Assembly (NCBI GenBank): GCA_009741485.1
Contig: CM019219.1
Location: 29,521,064-29,585,063, forward strand
Origin: Malurus cyaneus samueli
Lineage: Eukaryota > Chordata > Aves > Passeriformes > Maluridae
Length of the DNA stretch: 64,000 nt
Reading direction: 5' to 3'
Every line of letters begins with the position of its first letter. Within the stretch, counting starts at the first letter, position 1. The notes below the pieces were generated by a model. That model was not told the origin of the DNA and did not search any database. It saw only the letters and a program-made list of their open reading frames with translations. The position numbers and the translations under genes are program-made. Of the stretch, positions 61,901 to 64,000 are shown piece by piece.

Positions 61901-64000
61901 TAGATGTAGTACTGCTACTGTAAGCAAAAGTATGTCAGGTTTGCACTGCTGCTCAGTGAGACACAGATTTATGAGCAGACAAAACTCAGCCTCTAAGAAC
62001 ACACCAAGCTCTGAGCATCTAAGCTTTTGCATATTTGGAGGCCTCATAGAAGCAATAATTATTTAAGGGGAAGGGGTATGAAATGCCCATACTGGCAAAG
62101 TCCAGTACAGAAGGTGCCTCAGAGCCATTACCTGACAAGCATCAAACAGCTAGTGGGGAACACATATTTGGGAGCAATAATCAAACCCAAGTTAAACAGT
62201 CACGTTCACATTTCACGCAGTCACTGAAGTATTTGTAAAGGAAAGCTATGAAAAGAAATCAATTACTTACTCCATAGCTGTTGAGTTTGAGAAGTCCCAG
62301 ACAGCGTGGATATTATCTCCTTTTTAAACTGCACTCAGAAAGAATTTTAAATTATTAAACTTTCCCATTGCCTCAACTGACTCCCCAAAAGGCTTTGACA
62401 GATCAATAGACAGACAGCTGTGTGTACATCACACAGAATTTACTCAACTGCCTTCAGTTCTACAGTAAACTGAAAATCACAACTTCTAGCTCAACACTGC
62501 ACCCTTTCAAGAAACAAAAGCAGTAAAGCATTAGATGAAATCACAATTTTCCCACCGGTAATATTACCAATTATAAATAAAGGTGTCATCATATGCAATA
62601 GAAAGCAGAGTACAAAGTTACACGGAAGAAACAAAACTGAAGAGAAATGGATGTTAAGTACTTTTACCCGAATTACTGCAATGTCATGCCTCACTGAAAC
62701 CAATAATATGCCATTAGTGCAGAAGCACCCTGCTCTAGTATTTATCCTTGTGTATCATATTCCCCTTCCCACCTCAAATTGAGGCTATCTTTCACTAATC
62801 TAAGTTTTCCATGTCATATAATCACATGATTTATTTGCATCCTATTCCTGTTTCAGTATGGAAAGCCCACTGTTGTGCGAGCAGAGCAGGTGAGACAGTG
62901 TCTGCCTGAAGTTTACAGCTAATAAATTAGGGTAAGATGGCACATCACTGAATTATTTAAGAATTGTATTCATTGTTATTACATACATAAGCTTGTCTCT
63001 TAATAGTAAGTAATACTGAAACTTGACTATATGATGGGCAACAATTAATTCCACTGTCTCTATGAGTAACACGACTTCATATCTCTGAGACTGAATCCGC
63101 CTTCTGCTTGCTGATAAAGATCAAAGGTAACTCAAACAAAGTATAGGCCCACATTTTAATAATTATCACTATTCATTACCGCTAGAGAGGCTAAATATAC
63201 ATTTAAAACCCTATTCCTGAATGCCAGTGTTTAAAGGAGAGAGTTGCTCAGGATATACGGTGCTTCTGGTGTTTAAGCCAGCCTGAAACCGAGTTTCCAT
63301 GCCAGGAACCACCCAAATTCCACCCCAGGAAAAGCAGGAGACTGCAACAGTAACCGAGGGCAAAACGTCAGTGAAGGAGAGACAGGCAGGGAGGTCAGGT
63401 CTCTGTATGGAACTGCTCCTGCAGCACAGTCCCTCTCCCCCCAAACACGGCTTAGCTCCTACTAATGCCTTTGTTCTTCTCTGAAAGATGCTTAATTGTC
63501 GAAAAGAACTCCTATCAAAGCTATTCATTTGTCATTTGAAGGAACCCTAAAATATAAGGCATGGCAGCAGCCAGCAGGGAACCCGCACGCCTTCCCTGCT
63601 GGAAATCCACCAACAGCTGTTGTGGGACAGGAGCTCCCCTTCTCCTTCTCTCCCTTGGCTAACACTAGGGAGAGCTTGTCTCTGGAAACTCTCAGCAGCA
63701 CCAGCAGCAGCCCCCTTCAGCTCCACAGTCTGCTGCCACCACAACAGGCACCGACAGCTGAGCCTCTGCAGACTCTTCACCCTGCTACAAACACATTTCC
63801 TTCCCCAGCATCCTTTCCTACATGTTTTTTTGTCCTCCCGAACTCCTTTTCTCTTCTGCCCTCTCTGCCCAGACCTCTCTATCCTCCACAAGTGAAAGCA
63901 GCATGTAAACAAAGGTCATTCAGCACATCAAATACTTTGCCAGAATGCTCCATAGTTTTCCCCAAACTTGTACATAAAACACACTCCTTACTGTAACTAG
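58986..64000. other. Intergenic DNA downstream of MYPN
   Basis: No gene recognised. Most is AT-rich with scattered stops. From about 63290 to 63900 the sequence is richer in G+C and open for 166 codons on the plus strand (63496-63996), but the composition (Pro, Ser, Leu, Gln) is that of a chance frame in a C/T-rich stretch. No bHLH motif of ATOH7, the expected neighbour in amniotes, is visible. Confidence 0.5.
61187..61192 (+). terminator. Candidate distal polyadenylation signal (AATAAA)
   Basis: AATAAA is followed at once by GTTGTTGCTTTTTT, a good GU/U-rich downstream element. It could end a long MYPN 3' UTR (about 4.5 kb) or be chance in AT-rich DNA. Confidence 0.25.

Noticed and set aside
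63496..63996. 166-codon plus-strand frame near the window end as a new gene or ATOH7
   Set aside because: The composition is Pro/Ser/Leu/Gln-rich from a C/T-rich stretch, with no bHLH motif, no splice-supported exon and no recognised family. The opposite strand is also open, as is usual for such composition.

Overview
The window is vertebrate nuclear DNA, very probably from a songbird. It carries one multi-exon gene with GT-AG introns, no bacterial or viral gene organisation, a decayed CR1 LINE, and an endogenous-retrovirus LTR of a type common in passerine genomes. The host assignment rests on those repeats and on the compact introns, not on a database search.

The gene is MYPN (myopalladin) on the + strand. 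Nineteen coding exons could be placed from 15040 to 56674. Every intron is GT-AG, phase carries through every junction, and the spliced CDS is 4008 nt, giving 1335 residues (the human protein is 1320). The first coding exon begins one base upstream of the ATG, so the 5' UTR must come mostly from one or more upstream exons that I could not locate. The protein has the myopalladin layout: a conserved N-terminal region, Ig1, a linker, Ig2, a long Pro/Ser-rich linker, then Ig3-Ig4-Ig5 and a C-terminal ESEEL tail. Myopalladin is a sarcomeric Z-line/I-band and nuclear scaffold that ties alpha-actinin, nebulin/nebulette and CARP/ANKRD1 together.

Layout: 1-15038 is upstream or first-intron sequence holding an LTR fragment (about 3465-3890), a CR1 carcass (about 3895-5935), an unexplained antisense open stretch (6583-6867) and a GTTAAAA-type satellite (9572-9667). 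From 15040 to 56674 lies MYPN, with introns from 214 bp to 9.7 kb. The intron after coding exon 4 holds a large minisatellite (27353-28679, about 37 units of 32-37 bp, each with GGATCC). From 56675 to 64000 there is MYPN 3' UTR and intergenic DNA with a CR1 3' fragment near 58890. In other amniotes ATOH7 lies downstream of MYPN on the opposite strand, but no bHLH coding sequence is visible here.

I found no new multi-gene system. The observations most worth checking are the 24-nt in-frame microexon, the intronic minisatellite, a 7-residue duplication in exon 4, the start codon placed at the exon edge, and the unidentified antisense open stretch at 6.6-6.9 kb.
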